A stretch of DNA of 64,000 bases from DATBFG01 sp036558645 (GTDB lineage Bacteria > Acidobacteriota > Terriglobia > Terriglobales > Acidobacteriaceae). Below are positions 43,893-53,803 of this stretch, piece by piece. Location: assembly GCA_036558645.1 (NCBI GenBank), contig DATBFG010000004.1:1-64000 (forward strand), in the 5' to 3' direction. The number at the start of each line of letters is the position of its first letter. Within the stretch, counting starts at the first letter, position 1. The notes beneath the pieces were generated by a model that was not told the origin of the DNA, ran no database searches, and was given only the letters and a program-made list of their open reading frames with translations. The translations under genes and the position numbers were made by a program.

Positions 43893-46340
43893 TTACTCGT
43901 CCCGCAGCGCGCTCATGGGTTCAACTTTCGAGGCGCGATACGCCGGGATCATGCAAGCCAGCAGCCCTACGGAAGCCAGCAGTAACGAAACTGCACCGAA
44001 CGTGACTGGATCGCTGGTTTTGATTCCGTAAATCAGGCTTTGCAACAGCCGGCCCAGTAGCAGTGCTCCAGCCAGTCCGATCCCCACACCTACCAGAGTG
44101 GGTCTCATTCCTTCGATTACCACCATGCGCAGGACGTCCTGTACTCGAGCTCCCAACGCCATGCGGATACCGATCTCACGCACCCGCCTGCGAACTCCGT
44201 AGGAGAGAACGCTATAAATGCCAACCGCTGCCAAAAGGAGAGCGAGTCCTGCAAAGGATGCCAGCAAGAGCATGTTGAACCGTTGCGGCGTAATGGACTT
44301 GTACTCCACATCTTCCATCGTCATGACATCTGCAATCGGTTGGGTGCCATCGATCTCATGGATAGCATGTGAAACCGCCTCGGCTGCAGTTCCGGGATTG
44401 GACCGCGTACGAACCACCAGCGTCATATCGAACGAATGCCAGCTTGCATTAACGTCCGGCATGATCTGGCTGTGCGGAAAATAAAGCACCGCACTCGGAT
44501 CCACATCGTTCAGTCCGTAAAGCTTCACGTCACCAACGACGCCAATCACTTCCCGCACGACTCCAGGAAAGAACGACATTGTCAGGCGTTTTCCAACCGG
44601 GTTCTCGTTCCCCCAGAAGCGTTTTGCCATAGCCTTGCTGATCACGATCACGGGATTGGACTGAGTCGTGTCCGAAGGGCTGAAATCCCTGCCATACAAC
44701 ATGGGAATGCGCATATCGCGGAAATAACCAGAACCTATTGTCCGGACCGCAACCTCGGGTTGTTCGGCCAGCGGCCCGGCCGGTTGGCCTTCGAGCACGA
44801 TTGGCTGATTGGAACCGTTTTCGCTGAGCGGCAGGTTATCGGCAATGCTGGCGGACTCTACTACCGGCACCTCCTCCACTCGACGGACGACCTGGTCAAA
44901 ATATGCGATCTGCTGTTCCGGTTTCGGAAAGCGGTTTCCTGCCACCGGGAGGTACATCGTCAACAAGTTATGCACGTCGAATCCCGGGTCTAGCGTGCGA
45001 AGCATCGAGAGGCTGCGCATCAACAAGCCCGCACCTATCAGCAGCATAAGTGACAGCGACACTTCCGCAATCACAAGCACTTTGCGGGTGCGGCTGCCCG
45101 TGGAGGCACTGTCCGTCCTGCCCAATCCCTGCTTCAGAGCATCATTCAGATTTGCTTTGCTCGACCGCCACGCCGGAGCAATGCCCGCCAAAATACCGGC
45201 GAGTACCGATACGGCTAATGTGAATGCCAGGACCGATGGATCCAGTCGGATGACAGCGAAGGTCGGAATTTCGCTTCCAAGGAATGCTACGATGAGCCGC
45301 ACACCGAAGTGTGCGAGCAACAACCCCAGAACTCCTCCGCCAAGTGCTAATGCAACCGTTTCCGCCAGGAATTGCTGCAGCACACGACCCCGCGACGCTC
45401 CCAAGGCGCTTCGAATCGCGATTTCCTTGCTCCGTCCCAGAGTCTTGGCTAATGCGAGATTCGCCACGTTAGCACATGCGATCAGCAACACGAAAGCGAC
45501 GGCTCCTAACAACATCAGCAGAGACGGCCGGACGTCACGTACAAACTGTTCTCGCAGCGGTAGTACAACTGCGCCCCAACCCTTATCGTCCTCGGGATAC
45601 TGTTGCTCGAGCGCCGTAGAAATTCCGGTCATCTCCGCTTGCGCCTGCTTCACATCGACACCTGGCTTGAGGCGTCCAACCACCATGTAGTGGTGTTCGC
45701 TGCGAACGGCTCGTTCTGTACTCGTCCAAGCCATCGGGGCCCACATCTCTGCCCAGCTGGGAATGTGTGAGTTCGCATCCATCACGCCCACGATGGAATA
45801 CTTCTCTCCATCCAACATGATTTCGCGGCCGACCACATTGGGGTCACTGCCCATGTGGCTCTTCCAATAAGCGCTACTGAGGATGATGACGTTACCGTGG
45901 CCGGGTTGATCGTCCTCGGCAGTGAAAGGGCGTCCGATGATCGGACGTTGTCGTAGCGTCGCAAAGAAGTCCGCCGAGACTTGCGCAGCCTGCACCGCTT
46001 CGGGATGATCCGTCCCTGTAACGTTGAATCCGCGGAAGCTGTAGATGGCGAGTTGCTCGAAGCTGTGGTTGCGCTCTTTCCAGTCCAGGTAGTTTGCAGC
46101 CGATACCGCGAACTCCGTCGCTCCCGGAAAACTCTTCTGTGGTGGTACATGCCACACCTGCACCATGCGGTCCGCTTCCGGAAACGGCAGCGGCCTCAGC
46201 AACACCGCATTCACTACGCTGAAAATTGCCGTGTTGGCGCCAATCCCCAGCGCAAGAACGATGACAGCGACGGCAGTGTAGGCAGGGCTTTTCCACAAAA
46301 CGCGGATTCCATAGCGCAGGTCTTGCAGCAGGGTTTCCAT
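43893..46340 (-). CDS. ABC transporter permease, MacB/FtsX type (acidobacterial duplicated orphan permease, ADOP)
   Basis: 815 residues with two halves: MacB-type periplasmic domain plus FtsX helices, twice. Starts METLLQDLRYGIRVLWKSPAYTAVA, then LALGIGANTAIFSVVNAVLLRPLP, a signature of this family. No ATPase gene is adjacent, which is why these are called orphan. Likely part of a lipoprotein or peptide efflux system. GAGGAG precedes the ATG at 46340; the frame is open to 46370. Confidence 0.93.
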   Translation of the reverse strand: METLLQDLRYGIRVLWKSPAYTAVAVIVLALGIGANTAIFSVVNAVLLRPLPFPEADRMVQVWHVPPQKSFPGATEFAVSAANYLDWKERNHSFEQLAIYSFRGFNVTGTDHPEAVQAAQVSADFFATLRQRPIIGRPFTAEDDQPGHGNVIILSSAYWKSHMGSDPNVVGREIMLDGEKYSIVGVMDANSHIPSWAEMWAPMAWTSTERAVRSEHHYMVVGRLKPGVDVKQAQAEMTGISTALEQQYPEDDKGWGAVVLPLREQFVRDVRPSLLMLLGAVAFVLLIACANVANLALAKTLGRSKEIAIRSALGASRGRVLQQFLAETVALALGGGVLGLLLAHFGVRLIVAFLGSEIPTFAVIRLDPSVLAFTLAVSVLAGILAGIAPAWRSSKANLNDALKQGLGRTDSASTGSRTRKVLVIAEVSLSLMLLIGAGLLMRSLSMLRTLDPGFDVHNLLTMYLPVAGNRFPKPEQQIAYFDQVVRRVEEVPVVESASIADNLPLSENGSNQPIVLEGQPAGPLAEQPEVAVRTIGSGYFRDMRIPMLYGRDFSPSDTTQSNPVIVISKAMAKRFWGNENPVGKRLTMSFFPGVVREVIGVVGDVKLYGLNDVDPSAVLYFPHSQIMPDVNASWHSFDMTLVVRTRSNPGTAAEAVSHAIHEIDGTQPIADVMTMEDVEYKSITPQRFNMLLLASFAGLALLLAAVGIYSVLSYGVRRRVREIGIRMALGARVQDVLRMVVIEGMRPTLVGVGIGLAGALLLGRLLQSLIYGIKTSDPVTFGAVSLLLASVGLLACMIPAYRASKVEPMSALRDE

Positions 46341-46656
46341 GCAACTCCTCAGGTCCTGATAGGAGAGCAACTCATTTGCCAGCAGGATGGCTGGTTAAGT
46401 GAGGGCAAATGAATGACTTGCATTCTATTTAGGCGCGGAGGTGGCGAGCTCGATGTTCGCTTTTGCTGGCCGTTGTCCAGTTCCGGACACCGGGCCTACG
46501 TGTTCTGGTAGTAATTCTGGCGAGTTCATAAGATGGCTGCGCCTGTTACGGATTGGCCTCCAAGATAGGCACTTCACGCAACCCGCCGTCCCATACGGCG
46601 GGATTTTTTTTTGGCCTTGTGCTTTCTTGTGATCTGTCCCGCAGAATCCCAGACGA
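46341..46656. other. Intergenic region between mtnA and the ADOP gene, with a + strand terminator
   Basis: About 315 bases, no supported gene (a 63-codon + frame, 46441-46632, runs through the terminator and looks non-coding). It contains the orphan terminator at 46582-46612, so a small + strand RNA could end here. Confidence 0.4.
46582..46612 (+). terminator. Orphan intrinsic terminator on the + strand
   Basis: CCCGCCGT pairs with ACGGCGGG (8 bp, loop of 5), followed by A and then T9. Both flanking genes are on the - strand, so it has no known + strand transcript to end. Confidence 0.85.
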
Positions 46657-47703
46657 CTAACCAACGTTTGACTTCGCTAGATCACGCAGAGAATTCTCAT
46701 ACGGAGCTCGCGCGATCCCACGTTCCGTCACGATAGCAGTCACGTACTTTGCCGGAGTGACGTCAAAGGCTGGGTTTTCAATCTCCACGCCCTCTGGTGT
46801 CATCTGTTTTCCAGCGATGTGAGTGACCTCGCGTGCGTTGCGCTGCTCGATCGGAATCTTGCTCCCATCCGGAGTGTCGAGATCCACCGTCGAGATCGGC
46901 GCCGCTACATAGAACGGAATATTGTGTTCCTTTGCTAGAATCGCCACGGTGTATGTGCCGATTTTGTTCGCGACATCTCCGTTGGCCGCGATACGGTCCG
47001 CTCCGACGACAATTGCGCCGATCTTGCCCTGCTTCATCATCGCGCCTGACATGTTGTCGGAGATCACTGTTGTAGGGATGCCGTCCTTCATCAATTCCCA
47101 AGCGGTCAGACGTGATCCCTGCAGGAAAGGACGAGTCTCGTCGGCGTAGACGTGAATCTTCTTGCCCTGTTCGACCGCTGCGCGGATCACGCCAAGCGCC
47201 GTGCCGTACCCGGCGGTGGCCAGCGCCCCGGCATTACAGTGAGTAAGGACTCCCCCAGAAGCCGGCATCAGCGTGGCACCATGGCGTCCCATTGCCTGGT
47301 TGGCCGCAATGTCTTCCGCATGCATGCGCTTCGCTTCCTCGATCAACGCATCTTTAACCTGAGGGAGCGGACGCATACGGAGGTACTCGAACTTATCGCG
47401 CATTCGCTTGATTGCCCAAAACAGGTTGACTGCGGTAGGCCGGGTCTTGCCAATCACGTCGCAGATTTCTTCAAAATCCTTCTTCAGATCTGCTCCGCTT
47501 TCGGCCTTTGAATTCTTGACGCCAAGAGCGATGCCCATCGCAGCCGCCACACCGATCGCAGGCGCGCCGCGCACGACCATGTTGCGGATCACGTCCGCAA
47601 CCTGTTCGTGAGTCTTGCAGTTTACGTATGTTTCTTCTGTAGGCAGCTTCGTTTGATCAATGAAGCGTACGCCCGACTCGGTCCATTCCAGTGTGTTAAT
47701 CAT
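46657..47703 (-). CDS. mtnA: S-methyl-5-thioribose-1-phosphate isomerase
   Basis: 348 residues. Converts methylthioribose-1-P to methylthioribulose-1-P in methionine salvage. Active-site Cys156 in THCNAGALATAG and Asp236 in VGADRIAANGD are both present; RGAPAIGVAAA is at 45-55. Other mtn genes are not in the window. Lies 65 bases downstream of pyrE on the same strand. Confidence 0.96.
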   Translation of the reverse strand: MINTLEWTESGVRFIDQTKLPTEETYVNCKTHEQVADVIRNMVVRGAPAIGVAAAMGIALGVKNSKAESGADLKKDFEEICDVIGKTRPTAVNLFWAIKRMRDKFEYLRMRPLPQVKDALIEEAKRMHAEDIAANQAMGRHGATLMPASGGVLTHCNAGALATAGYGTALGVIRAAVEQGKKIHVYADETRPFLQGSRLTAWELMKDGIPTTVISDNMSGAMMKQGKIGAIVVGADRIAANGDVANKIGTYTVAILAKEHNIPFYVAAPISTVDLDTPDGSKIPIEQRNAREVTHIAGKQMTPEGVEIENPAFDVTPAKYVTAIVTERGIARAPYENSLRDLAKSNVG

Positions 47704-47768
47704 GTAATTCTTAGTCGCAGGTATTTTTGGTTAACGTCGATCGATACAACACAAGATTCCGCCTGCTC

Positions 47769-48437
47769 TCACGCTCGATGCGCCCTGCAGCGCGGCCTCG
47801 GAGTGTTGGTCATTGCCGGCTTCCCACAGATTTCGCAACTGGCAGCAACGGCAAATACGGTCTCTGTGGTTTCGTCATTCTGCAGAAGGTGTTGTTGTCG
47901 AACATCGTTCGCCTTAAAGATCGAGACAAACGGCGCCGGCGCTGCAGCCTGCTCGACAGCTGGCCGTCCTTTCGCCTCTTCTCTCTCCACGAGACACATT
48001 GCACCGATAACCACAAATCCGAATTCCTTCGCAGCCTGGATCGCCTGAACCGTCGAAGCACCTGTAGTACACACGTCATCGACGACGACAACGCGCGCGC
48101 CTTCCTCGCGAAAGCCTTCGATCCTTTGTCCTGTTCCGTGCTCTTTTTCCGCCTTGCGCACCAGGAATCCGTTGATATTTGCGCTCACGACCGAAACCGC
48201 AACCACGATCGGATCTGCGCCCATCGTCAGTCCGCCAATCGCCTGCGGCTTCCAGCCGCGTTTGCGAATCTCTTCGAAGAAGACTTCGCCGGTCAGCTTG
48301 GACCCGCGGGCATCCAGCGTCGTGGTGCGGCAGTCGATGTAGTAATCGCTTGTCCCGCCGGAGGAGAGCTTGAACTCCCCCAGGCGAAAGGACTTTATCG
48401 CCAACAAGCTAAGTAATTCATCACGCGCGAGAGACAT
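47769..48437 (-). CDS. pyrE: Orotate phosphoribosyltransferase with a C-terminal Cys/His tail
   Basis: 222 residues. Makes OMP from orotate and PRPP. The PRPP motif VVVVDDVCTTGAST is at 116-129 and the flexible-loop RKAEKEHGTG at 94-103. The last 25 residues are an extension with CEICGKP...CRAH (Cys201, Cys204, Cys217, His220), which could bind zinc and is not part of classical PyrE. The ATG at 48437 has AAAGGA immediately before it, so the TTG at 48446 cannot be excluded. Confidence 0.93.
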   Translation of the reverse strand: MSLARDELLSLLAIKSFRLGEFKLSSGGTSDYYIDCRTTTLDARGSKLTGEVFFEEIRKRGWKPQAIGGLTMGADPIVVAVSVVSANINGFLVRKAEKEHGTGQRIEGFREEGARVVVVDDVCTTGASTVQAIQAAKEFGFVVIGAMCLVEREEAKGRPAVEQAAAPAPFVSIFKANDVRQQHLLQNDETTETVFAVAASCEICGKPAMTNTPRPRCRAHRA

Positions 48438-48515
48438 TCCTTTCAAGATAACAGCTGGCCTTGTTGCCCGCCACTTGCGACACTATCTTGGGTACCGTCT
48501 CCAGGCGTCGATGCC

Positions 48516-49304
48516 TTACTGGGTCAGGCGTTCAAGGTGATGAAAGCCGCTAGAAGCGATAAAGAGCAGGCCGCTGAGCGTGAAGTTATAGCCTATGTGC
48601 ATCAGCAATCCAGTGCTAACGGATTTGGTAATCGCGCGCGTGATGGTGAGTGCCAGCCCTACCAGAAAAACGACGAGCACCGGTCCCCACGCACGACCCA
48701 GTTGCGGGGCGTGAAGGAGGCCGAAGGAAACAGAAGTGATGAGGATGGCCGTCAGAACGCCCAGGCGTCGAACCAGCACGGGGTAGAGAAATCCGCGGAA
48801 AAACAGTTCCTCTATGAGAGGCGCCAGCGTGATTCCGAAAATCGATAGCGCCCATGCCTCTCCGGAAGTCTTAAAAAATCGATCGATCGGAAGTTCTTTC
48901 GGCATCGGCACAAAATGTGCCACTCCCTGCAAGGCAATCGCCAGCACCATTCCACCAATGAAATAGGGGACGAAGTTTTCTGGCCATTTCCAGCGAATCG
49001 AGTCGCCGAACGACGATCCTCCGGCCACCGAAAACATCAGCGCCAGAATGCACAGATAGGATAACGTCTGTGCGATCACCGTCAGCGCAGGGCGCTTCGC
49101 AATTTCGATGATCGGAGCGCGCGTATCCCACCATGCGTGCGTTGCGTAGGTAATTGCGGTCAGGAAGAGTCCAATCGACACAACGGTGAGCACTGCGATC
49201 GCCAGTACGTGCCATCCCGTCCACGGTGGATTCTCGCGGGGATGCGCAGGTACCGACCCTGCGACTTCTTCATAAAGCGGTGGATCGGGCAACGGATTCG
49301 GCAT
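48516..49304 (-). CDS. CPBP family intramembrane metalloprotease
   Basis: 262 residues with about seven helices. CPBP motifs: EELFFRG (165-171), His198 in LLHAPQ, and HIGYN (236-240). The family includes CAAX prenyl endopeptidases and bacteriocin immunity proteins; the substrate here is unknown. An ATG at 49313 three codons upstream is possible. Lies between uvrA and pyrE on the same strand. Confidence 0.9.
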   Translation of the reverse strand: MPNPLPDPPLYEEVAGSVPAHPRENPPWTGWHVLAIAVLTVVSIGLFLTAITYATHAWWDTRAPIIEIAKRPALTVIAQTLSYLCILALMFSVAGGSSFGDSIRWKWPENFVPYFIGGMVLAIALQGVAHFVPMPKELPIDRFFKTSGEAWALSIFGITLAPLIEELFFRGFLYPVLVRRLGVLTAILITSVSFGLLHAPQLGRAWGPVLVVFLVGLALTITRAITKSVSTGLLMHIGYNFTLSGLLFIASSGFHHLERLTQ

Positions 49305-49381
49305 TAGAGACAAGGTTATAAGCTGAATTTACACGAAAACCTGTCACAAAGCAGGCATTGTCAACAGGCGTGTCAGGAACT

Positions 49382-52171
49382 TCAAACCGCTTTCGCCCCA
49401 TTGCTGAAAAAGTGTTGGAGCGCCTGACCGGTGTAAGACTTCTTGTTCCGCGCCACTTGTTCAGGAGTACCTTGCGCCACGATCCGGCCCCCTTCCTCGC
49501 CGCCCTCCGGACCAAGATCAATGATCCAGTCCGCATTGCGGATGACATCGAGATTGTGCTCGATGATGATGATGCTATTACCGAGGTCCGTGAGCCGGTG
49601 AAGCACGTCGAGCAATTTCTTGACATCGTCGAAATGCAGCCCCGTCGTGGGCTCGTCGAGTAAGTACAGGGTTTTGCCGGTCTGGCGCTTGCTCAATTCT
49701 CGGGCAAGCTTGATCCGTTGGGCCTCTCCGCCCGACAGTGTGACTGCTGACTGGCCCAGGTGTATATAGCCCAGTCCGACGTCCACTAGCGTTTGCAGCT
49801 TCTGCCTGATTTGCGGAATGTTCTCCAGGATCGGCAATGCATCCGACACAGGAGATTCCAGCAAGTCCGCGATCGAGTATCCGTTGTACTTCACAGCAAG
49901 CGTCTCGTGATTGTAGCGGCGTCCGCCACAAACCTCGCAGAGGACATAGACGTCAGGCAAGAAGTTCATTTCGATGCGGCGCTGGCCTTCGCCCTGGCAG
50001 GCTTCGCATCGTCCGCCGGACACGTTAAACGAAAATCGTCCCGGCTTATAGCCTCGCTCTCGCGATTCGGGCAACATCGCAAAGAAGTCGCGAATCTGCG
50101 CGAACACACCCGTGTAAGTCGCAGGATTTGACCGCGGCGTGCGTCCAATTGGCGATTGATCGATGCGAATGACCTTATCGATAATCTCCGCCCCAGAGAT
50201 CGCCTTGTGAGCACCAGGTTCCTCTCGTGACCGATACAGCTTCTTAGCCAATGCGCGATACAGGATGTCGTTTACCAGCGTCGATTTTCCTGAGCCCGAG
50301 ACGCCGGTCACTACGGTCATCACACCCAGCGGGAATGTGATATCGAGATTCTTCAGGTTATTTTCGCGCGCGCCAAGGATCGTGATCGCTTGCCCATTCG
50401 CCTGGCGCCGTTGCGCCAGCATCTCGATCTGTGCACGCCCGGCGATATAGGCCCCCGTCAGTGAACGCGGTGCCTCCATAATCTGCTGTGGAGTGCCGTA
50501 CGCGACCAGTTCACCGCCATGCCGGCCCGCGCCAGGTCCGAGGTCAATCACATAATCGGCGCGGCGAATCGTTTCTTCATCGTGTTCGACGACCAAAACG
50601 GTATTTCCTAAATTGCGCAGTTCTTCGAGCGCCGCAAGCAAGCGCTCGTTATCGCGATGATGTAATCCAATCGATGGCTCGTCGAGAACGTACAGGACCC
50701 CGCGCAACTTGGACCCGATCTGGGTAGCCAGGCGAATGCGTTGGCCCTCTCCACCCGACAGCGTGGCCGCTGATCGAGCCAGCGAGATGTATCCCAGCCC
50801 GACCGCATCGAGGAATTGCAAACGCTCTACGATTTCGTGAACGATTCGTCCCGCGATGATCTGCTCTCTTCCGGTCAAAGTGATCTTCCGCGCCACCTGC
50901 AGGGCTCGCGAAACCGGAAGGCTGGTGAAGTCCGCAATGGACATACCGTTTACCTTCACTCCGAGACTCTCTGGCCGCAGTCGTTTTCCATGGCATGCCG
51001 GACACTCCGTCGCCGACATGTAATCGAGCAGGTATTCGCGATACGTATCCGAAGTGGATTGTTCCAACACTTGCTTCAGAAATCCGACAATGCCGACGAA
51101 TCCCGTTTTTCCGCCTTTGCCGTTTTCTCCATACAGCAGCAGGTTCTGAATCTTGTCAGGGAATTTCTCAAACGGCGTCGACAAATTGAAGTTGTACGCT
51201 GCTGCTACAATCGGGAGCATTCGCGTCAGACCCGAAGACGCCGAACCCGGCCCCAGTCCACCTTCGAGCAGCGGCTTAGACCAGTCCACGACGAACTTGC
51301 CAGGATCGAAGTCATAGCGGCTCCCCAATCCATGACACTCCGGACAAGCGCCATAGGCGCTGTTAAACGAAAAAGATCTCGGCTCCAGCTGCGGGACGTC
51401 GATGCCGCAATCAGGACATGCCAGGCGGGCCGAGAAAAGCTGTTCTTCGCCTCCGACGATTGACACCAGCACCAGGCCTCCGGCCAGCTTCATAGCTAGA
51501 CCGACTGACATATCGAGCCGGTGTTCGATGCCCGGCTTTACCAGCAAACGATCTACCACTACTTCGATGGTGTGGTTCTTGCGCTTATCAAGTGCGATGT
51601 CATCTTCGAGGTTTACTAATTCGCCATCAATGCGCGCACGTGTAAAGCCGTGCTGGACCAATTTTTCCATCTCTTTTTTGAACTCGCCTTTTCGTCCGCG
51701 AACAATCGGTGCCAGCACCATGACGCGATCTTCGGGAGTCAGGGCCATAACGCGCTGCACTATTTGCTCAGCCGACTGGCGTGTGATGGCGCGCCCGCAT
51801 TGCGGGCAGTGTGGCGAGCCAATCGAAGAAAACAGGAGCCGGAGGTAATCGTAGATTTCCGTGATCGTCCCAACAGTCGATCTGGGACTGCGGCTCGTGG
51901 TCTTCTGCTCGATAGAAATCGAAGGACTTAGCCCATCGATGGAATCCACGTCTGGACGCTCCATTTGGTCCAGGAACTGCCTTGCATAGGCCGACAGGGT
52001 CTCGACATAGCGGCGCTGGCCTTCGGCATAGATCGTGTCAAAGGCAAGGGAAGACTTACCCGATCCGCTGAGTCCGGTAATAACCGTCAATGTGTTCCGC
52101 GGGATCTCTACGTCGATGTTTTTCAGGTTGTGCTGACGGGCGCCGCGCACCGAAATCTGGGTGATGGCCAT
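49382..52171 (-). CDS. uvrA: Excinuclease ABC subunit A
   Basis: 929 residues. DNA damage recognition in nucleotide excision repair. Two ABC ATPase cassettes: first Walker A GLSGSGKS (33-40), second GVSGSGKSTLVNDIL, with two LSGGEGQRI/LSGGEAQRI signatures. Zinc modules: CPDC...CPEC and CEAC...CEVC. Length and order are normal for UvrA. uvrB is not in the window. I see no LexA-like dyad in common with recA. Confidence 0.98.
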   Translation of the reverse strand: MAITQISVRGARQHNLKNIDVEIPRNTLTVITGLSGSGKSSLAFDTIYAEGQRRYVETLSAYARQFLDQMERPDVDSIDGLSPSISIEQKTTSRSPRSTVGTITEIYDYLRLLFSSIGSPHCPQCGRAITRQSAEQIVQRVMALTPEDRVMVLAPIVRGRKGEFKKEMEKLVQHGFTRARIDGELVNLEDDIALDKRKNHTIEVVVDRLLVKPGIEHRLDMSVGLAMKLAGGLVLVSIVGGEEQLFSARLACPDCGIDVPQLEPRSFSFNSAYGACPECHGLGSRYDFDPGKFVVDWSKPLLEGGLGPGSASSGLTRMLPIVAAAYNFNLSTPFEKFPDKIQNLLLYGENGKGGKTGFVGIVGFLKQVLEQSTSDTYREYLLDYMSATECPACHGKRLRPESLGVKVNGMSIADFTSLPVSRALQVARKITLTGREQIIAGRIVHEIVERLQFLDAVGLGYISLARSAATLSGGEGQRIRLATQIGSKLRGVLYVLDEPSIGLHHRDNERLLAALEELRNLGNTVLVVEHDEETIRRADYVIDLGPGAGRHGGELVAYGTPQQIMEAPRSLTGAYIAGRAQIEMLAQRRQANGQAITILGARENNLKNLDITFPLGVMTVVTGVSGSGKSTLVNDILYRALAKKLYRSREEPGAHKAISGAEIIDKVIRIDQSPIGRTPRSNPATYTGVFAQIRDFFAMLPESRERGYKPGRFSFNVSGGRCEACQGEGQRRIEMNFLPDVYVLCEVCGGRRYNHETLAVKYNGYSIADLLESPVSDALPILENIPQIRQKLQTLVDVGLGYIHLGQSAVTLSGGEAQRIKLARELSKRQTGKTLYLLDEPTTGLHFDDVKKLLDVLHRLTDLGNSIIIIEHNLDVIRNADWIIDLGPEGGEEGGRIVAQGTPEQVARNKKSYTGQALQHFFSNGAKAV

Positions 52172-52378
52172 GAAACCTTCGAACTACTGTCCTTCCGTAA
52201 TGTCGACTGGTCCGCAGAAATGTTGGAGAGTGGAAGAGCGCGCCTGTACTCCGTATCTTATCGGTTAACAGCAGCTAACGTCAACGCAGGTTACAGTGAA
52301 GAGCGTTTCGGCATCCAAGAGAGCCGAAAATAATCGGGGGGTGCAAGCTGCGCATCTTTCGAAGAAGGCAGAATAAGC

Positions 52379-52546
52379 GTGAGCGACGGAGTTGCTGTCA
52401 TTGTCCTGCTCTTAACAATTCCCAGTGCAGTCGCGGTGGGAGTGGCGGCCGCCTACGGTCTTGTAACCGGAATCCTTTACGCCCTTCATGCTCAGTCGCG
52501 CCAGACGCATAGCCCCCGCGCTCTTGCCGCCAGTGCCGGCGATTAG
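52379..52546 (+). CDS. Small single-span membrane protein
   Basis: 55 residues from a GTG at 52379, with AAGG about 10 bases upstream. One hydrophobic helix with LLLTIPSAVAVGVAAAYGLV (about residues 10-29), then a short basic tail. It is the only convincing frame in this gap. Not recognised. Confidence 0.45.
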   Translation: MSDGVAVIVLLLTIPSAVAVGVAAAYGLVTGILYALHAQSRQTHSPRALAASAGD

Positions 52547-52642
52547 AGACGTCTGAAGCTTTCCTGTCACCTCAAGCTGGAACACACCTGGACGTTTATC
52601 CCGTAACCGTTCGCACGGGGCATTTCGGATCGATCTGCCCTT

Positions 52643-53497
52643 TTACTGTGGTGGCTGGGCTTGCTGATCTGGTGGGATGGGATATCCCTGCGGAGCAGCG
52701 GGTGTCGGCGGCTGACCGCCATTCTGCTGCTGTTGTTGCATCTGCATCTGTCGTTGCTGCAGCTCCTGGAGCAACTGCTCGGGACTTCTCATGACCTGGC
52801 CGTTTGGCAGTTGCTGGCCATTCGGCAGTGGGCCGCCGAACTGCTGACCGGGCGTCGCCTGTCCCTGCTGCTGGTCGTCCGTCAGGTTCTGCTGATCTGC
52901 TTGCATGTCAGCTGCGGGCTCCTCGTCGGATCCCCAATCATCCCCTGCAAAATCTGCAGTGACGTCCTCTGGCTGTGAAGGCGGTGTCGGTTGGGATTGA
53001 GCCTGTTGAACCGGGGAAGCCGCATTTGCTCCGGCAGACTTCGCAGTGAGGATCACGTGCGCTACTGATGCGGGATTTTCAGCTGTGCCTACCATGACGT
53101 AGTCGAAGTGCGAGCCATTCAGCAGGGCTGCCAGCACTTCTCGCGCAGGGCCGGGTCCTAGATGCGTAACCACTCGTTCACTTGCATTGCCCGGCATTTC
53201 GATAATCGCGCCCGTCTGCTGATGTACCGCGTTCAGGATGTCGCTGAGCGTAGAGTTTTGCGCCACGACCGTGAGCTGACCATTGCTGTAAGACACCTGG
53301 GGCGGGATCGCCGGTGTTTCCTCTAGCGTAAGCGGCTTGAGCGGACCTTCCGGTACTTGTACAACCGCGGCCTGTTGAATCGGCTTGGCGGGACGCTTGC
53401 GCGTCTTTTGCGACGCTGCCTGGACGGGATTCGCGATCGAAAGACACGACAGTAGAGCAACTGCGCTAAGAAATCTAAGCGAACGTGTCTTCAACAT
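52643..53497 (-). CDS. Secreted STN-domain-like protein with Gln-rich tail
   Basis: 284 residues: signal peptide (to about 27), a domain at about 67-150 (VSYSNGQLTVVAQNSTLSDI, with NAVHQQTGAIIEMPG and LAALLNGSHFDYVMVG) that matches the secretin/TonB short N-terminal (STN) fold, then a long Pro/Gln tail. It lacks a secretin or receptor barrel, so it is probably a periplasmic adaptor or a stand-alone STN protein. No partner gene is adjacent. Confidence 0.65.
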   Translation of the reverse strand: MLKTRSLRFLSAVALLSCLSIANPVQAASQKTRKRPAKPIQQAAVVQVPEGPLKPLTLEETPAIPPQVSYSNGQLTVVAQNSTLSDILNAVHQQTGAIIEMPGNASERVVTHLGPGPAREVLAALLNGSHFDYVMVGTAENPASVAHVILTAKSAGANAASPVQQAQSQPTPPSQPEDVTADFAGDDWGSDEEPAADMQADQQNLTDDQQQGQATPGQQFGGPLPNGQQLPNGQVMRSPEQLLQELQQRQMQMQQQQQNGGQPPTPAAPQGYPIPPDQQAQPPQ

Positions 53498-53803
53498 GCG
53501 AATATCCCAGATCCGGGCTGGATGTCAGTCGGGGCTGCTGTTAACGCCTTATAGAAATTGTAGCATTGCTGATTTGAGCCAGAGCAGGAGTCTTTCTGCT
53601 CCGCCCGTCAAAATAGAGAACGCCGGTCAACCCTTGCCTTGCAAGGCTTTTGGGGGCACTAGAGTAAAAGGACTCCGTCTTGTTCTCACCTTGACAATCT
53701 GAGAGGCGGGATCAAGACTAACTGCGGCGACTCCCTCGCAGCCACAATCGCCCCATCGGACGAGACGCCCAAGCCGTTGGAAAAACCCAAACAGGGGAAA
53801 TCA
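53498..53803. other. Intergenic region with small hairpins
   Basis: About 305 bases between the divergent STN-like and propeller genes. Hairpins GAGCAG/CTGCTC (53582-53601) and CCTTGC/GCAAGG (53632-53646) are seen; no T-run or gene is convincing. It presumably carries both promoters. Confidence 0.4.

Noticed and set aside
44436..45690. Long + strand frames antisense to the ADOP permease
   Set aside because: Low-complexity Ser/Arg/Thr translations without any known domain; the - strand gene is certain.
46441..46632. 63-codon + strand frame between mtnA and the ADOP gene
   Set aside because: It reads through the intrinsic terminator and its T-run and has no ribosome binding site.
53632..53652. 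Terminator CCTTGC/GCAAGG with CTTTTG
   Set aside because: The loop is only 3 bases, the T-run is short, and no + strand gene lies before it.
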